From NCBI GenBank assembly GCA_964556955.1, contig CAZKXP010000020.1:1-12272 (forward strand): a DNA stretch of 12,272 nt, given 5' to 3'. Positions 10,118-12,272 of this stretch are shown piece after piece. The position numbers and the translations under genes were made by a program. The first letter of the stretch is position 1, and each line of letters opens with the position of its first letter. Source of the stretch: UBA12078 sp964556955. Its GTDB lineage: Bacteria; Patescibacteriota; Dojkabacteria; SC72. Under the pieces are notes generated by a model. The model searched no databases, had not been told where the DNA came from, and saw only the letters and a program-made list of their open reading frames with translations.

Positions 10118-12272
10118 TTAGTAGTTCTTCTCTTCTTTGTCCTTTCTTCTTCTCCATATCAAGAAGAGGAAGAAGGATATGATGACGCCTCCACCCAGTA
10201 CATATGCCCACCATGGTAGAGTATTTTTTGCTTCTTCTTTATCATTACTATCTGTGTCCTCTACACCTTTAACTTCTTCAGAGGTTTGGGTATCTTCAAT
10301 AGTATTTTCCTCTTCTGTTGTTGTTTCTTCCTCTGTTTCTACTGGTGCTTGAGCAAAGAGTGTAGTAGTTGCGGCTCCTGCTACTGCGGGAACATCATTT
10401 ACAGTTATATTGGCAAGATAGTTGGTATTTTCACCCTCAATGACTCCGGAATCACTTTGATTACCTGCTTTATCTACTACATAGTATGTGAAGGTATGTG
10501 ATCCTACACCTAGTGTATTGATTAAGCTAGAGACGTCCCAGAAGAATCCTGTACCACCAATATTTACACATTGTTGTGTATTTGTATCAATGATGTAGCA
10601 GACCTGATCTAATTCGTTATTGTCTGCTAGGTTAATACCTCTTGGTGTTGTATCCCCAGTAATGAAGGTGAGTGTACCAAGGACTGTAGCAGTTGGTTTG
10701 GTATTATCTACAATTATCCCAGTTACACCTATTGTTGTTGAATTCCCTGCAAGGTCTTCCCCTGTGAATGTAATATCATATTCTCCATCATCACCTAGTG
10801 TTGTATCCCATGTGTAGAGTGTTTGGTCTGTAAATTCTCCAGTTGGTTGATCTACATCCAGCATAACCTTGTCTCCTGTAAGTGTGTTTTTAATTTCTAA
10901 TGTGTATGTGCTTGGGTTTAGGTCGGTTAATGAACCTATTACATCTACTGTGCCTGCAATTAATCCCGATGGAGTTGAGATATCTACAATAGGGGCCTGA
11001 TTATCAACATGCACTATCATCCAATGAACAGATCCGCTATCTTTATTATCGGCAGAATCTCTTGCTTCTAACTTAATTGTGTAATCGCCATCAGGAACCT
11101 TAGTAGTATCCCAGTTTAGTAGTAATTCATCTGTGAATGAATCTGTTTCACTCACAGTACCAGGCCCTGCAACTTTCTTACCAATGCTATTTTGTATTAC
11201 AAACCAGTAGTGGTGAGGGTTGGCGTCTGTGACAGTCCCCCTGATTTCGACTGTTCCAGTTAGATATTCTTCTGTTGGAGAGGTAATCTCTACATCTGGA
11301 GCAATACTATCATAGAAGTAATGCCTCCATTCACTCCAAGGTCCCACATTCCCAGCATTGTCGATAGCTTGTACTCTAAACTTCACACCACCTTGCTCCC
11401 ATTCCTGAGGTATATGGTTTCTTTCACTTATGGTTGTTATTCTGTATTTACCATTAGGTATTGGGTGACCATCGTCATATCTGTATTCAACTCTGTAGTA
11501 GTGTATGCCGTTTACATCATATACATCATTCCAATCATTTAATATTGGTTGTGTATTGAAGTAGGCCTCATCAGCAGGTGAGGATATGACTGGTGTCTGT
11601 GGAGCTGTAGTATCAACTATGAATGCAGATGAGTGTGCTGTTGATGTTATGTTCCCAACGTTGTCGACAGTCCTAATGTTGAAATACCAAACTCCATCAG
11701 CGAGTCTGTTACTTGTTACTCTCCATGCCCATGCAGGTAACCAGTTTCTTGAATCTTGTGAAGGAGTTTCAGGTGTTTGTGAGAATGAATAGTAGTAACC
11801 TTTAACCCCACTTAGGTCATCTGTTGCTCCTCCAAACCTAATATCTATTGTTCTATCTTGGCTTGGCGCAGAAGTATGCGATGTAGATCTTATCCAAGTT
11901 GGATCTTGTGGAGGTTGACTATCCCATACAAATGACTCAGAGGTACCTTCACTAAATCCATGTACCTGATCTGATGCGTATGGGGTTACGGTATATTTAA
12001 CACCATTGTGCATAGAAGGAAGTGTTTTATTTAAAGTCCATGTGTATGTACCATCCACATCTTGTAGGCCTGGGAGGTAACTCCACATGCTTCTTCCTAT
12101 CCAGTTCTTTCCATCGCTACTTCTTGTCATCCTTATCTTTACATCAGTTACACTACTTACGGTATCGTTTGCTATACCGGATATTACAGGTAAGCTTAAT
12201 GGTCCGTAGTATGGATTTAATGGATTAACAGAGGATGTCGCATCTGCTTTATCTACTTCTCTATTTAATACT
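10118..12272 (-). CDS. Ig-like repeat surface protein with C-terminal membrane anchor (5' end outside window)
   Basis: About 717 codons of an open frame that continues past the right edge; an internal Met at 12130 is not the true start, since the Ig-like sequence extends in frame to the edge. At least five modules of about 100 residues repeat. Each opens with a 'D(S/N/T)xxPxV' type linker (for example DTTAPQTP, DSIAPDVEI, DNQAPIVDI, DNTKPTAT) and closes with a DxxGN strand (VDNVGN, IDNAGN, EDLAGN, VDKAGN), as in bacterial Ig-like adhesin and surface proteins. After them comes a Thr/Glu-rich acidic stalk of about 40 residues, one membrane helix (WWAYVLGGGVIISFFLFLIW) and a basic tail (RRRKDKEEKNY). 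This gives an extracellular, membrane-anchored topology. Probable role: adhesion or cell-surface structure; the ligand is unknown. It is followed by a strong terminator. Confidence 0.88.
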   Translation of the reverse strand, partial: VLNREVDKADATSSVNPLNPYYGPLSLPVISGIANDTVSSVTDVKIRMTRSSDGKNWIGRSMWSYLPGLQDVDGTYTWTLNKTLPSMHNGVKYTVTPYASDQVHGFSEGTSESFVWDSQPPQDPTWIRSTSHTSAPSQDRTIDIRFGGATDDLSGVKGYYYSFSQTPETPSQDSRNWLPAWAWRVTSNRLADGVWYFNIRTVDNVGNITSTAHSSAFIVDTTAPQTPVISSPADEAYFNTQPILNDWNDVYDVNGIHYYRVEYRYDDGHPIPNGKYRITTISERNHIPQEWEQGGVKFRVQAIDNAGNVGPWSEWRHYFYDSIAPDVEITSPTEEYLTGTVEIRGTVTDANPHHYWFVIQNSIGKKVAGPGTVSETDSFTDELLLNWDTTKVPDGDYTIKLEARDSADNKDSGSVHWMIVHVDNQAPIVDISTPSGLIAGTVDVIGSLTDLNPSTYTLEIKNTLTGDKVMLDVDQPTGEFTDQTLYTWDTTLGDDGEYDITFTGEDLAGNSTTIGVTGIIVDNTKPTATVLGTLTFITGDTTPRGINLADNNELDQVCYIIDTNTQQCVNIGGTGFFWDVSSLINTLGVGSHTFTYYVVDKAGNQSDSGVIEGENTNYLANITVNDVPAVAGAATTTLFAQAPVETEEETTTEEENTIEDTQTSEEVKGVEDTDSNDKEEAKNTLPWWAYVLGGGVIISFFLFLIWRRRKDKEEKNY

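Noticed and set aside
10137..12228. Plus-strand frames opposite the Ig-like surface protein.
   Set aside because: No domain signal; the minus-strand frame shows clear ~100-residue periodic repeats and a membrane anchor.
1..12272. CRISPR array, insertion sequence, phage or integrase genes.
   Set aside because: No regularly spaced repeats, no transposase, integrase or phage structural motifs, and no terminal inverted repeats seen.

Overview
The window is AT-rich and densely packed with short intergenic gaps. Bacterial housekeeping genes are mixed with small lineage-type proteins. Gene content (GatA and GatB, RNase HII, YtxH, an NYN-domain nuclease, an M23 peptidase, a PAP2-type phosphatase and a large membrane-anchored Ig-like surface protein) together with the lack of any convincing Shine-Dalgarno site suggests a Candidate Phyla Radiation (Patescibacteria) bacterium, perhaps near Microgenomates, Katanobacteria or Dojkabacteria. 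That assignment is inference from style and content; no rRNA is present. The genetic code looks standard: long conserved genes have no internal UGA, and UGA serves as a stop.

Layout, left to right. 1-2401, minus strand: the 5' part of gatB, a catalytically degenerate Fic-like protein with a C-terminal winged helix, and tRNA-Thr(CGT). 2448-3015, plus: a Phd/YefM-RelE type toxin-antitoxin pair whose promoter carries a perfect 10-bp inverted repeat. 3022-3559, minus: tRNA-Gly(CCC), a terminator and a YtxH-like membrane protein. 3625-6267, plus: rnhB, an unknown 166-residue protein, tRNA-Lys(TTT), and a fusion of an apparently dead HD-GYP domain, a membrane segment and a CAP/SCP domain. 6271-7902, mostly minus: an M23 peptidase without a signal peptide, a possible small plus-strand gene, and an NYN-domain protein with a structured leader. 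8020-12272, minus: gatA, a PAP2-superfamily membrane phosphatase, a strong terminator, and the C-terminal part of an Ig-like surface protein running off the window.

GatA and GatB are two of the three subunits of the tRNA-dependent amidotransferase that makes Gln-tRNA(Gln) and/or Asn-tRNA(Asn). They lie about 7 kb apart and gatC is not in the window. Several other genes are cell-envelope functions: M23 peptidase, PAP2 phosphatase, CAP fusion, YtxH and the Ig-like surface protein.

The points most worth a second look are the HD-GYP/CAP fusion with all expected metal ligands replaced, the dead Fic core kept with an intact winged helix, and a recurring promoter architecture. In that architecture an (extended) -10 box sits 5-10 nt before the start codon, implying leaderless or nearly leaderless mRNAs for several genes.
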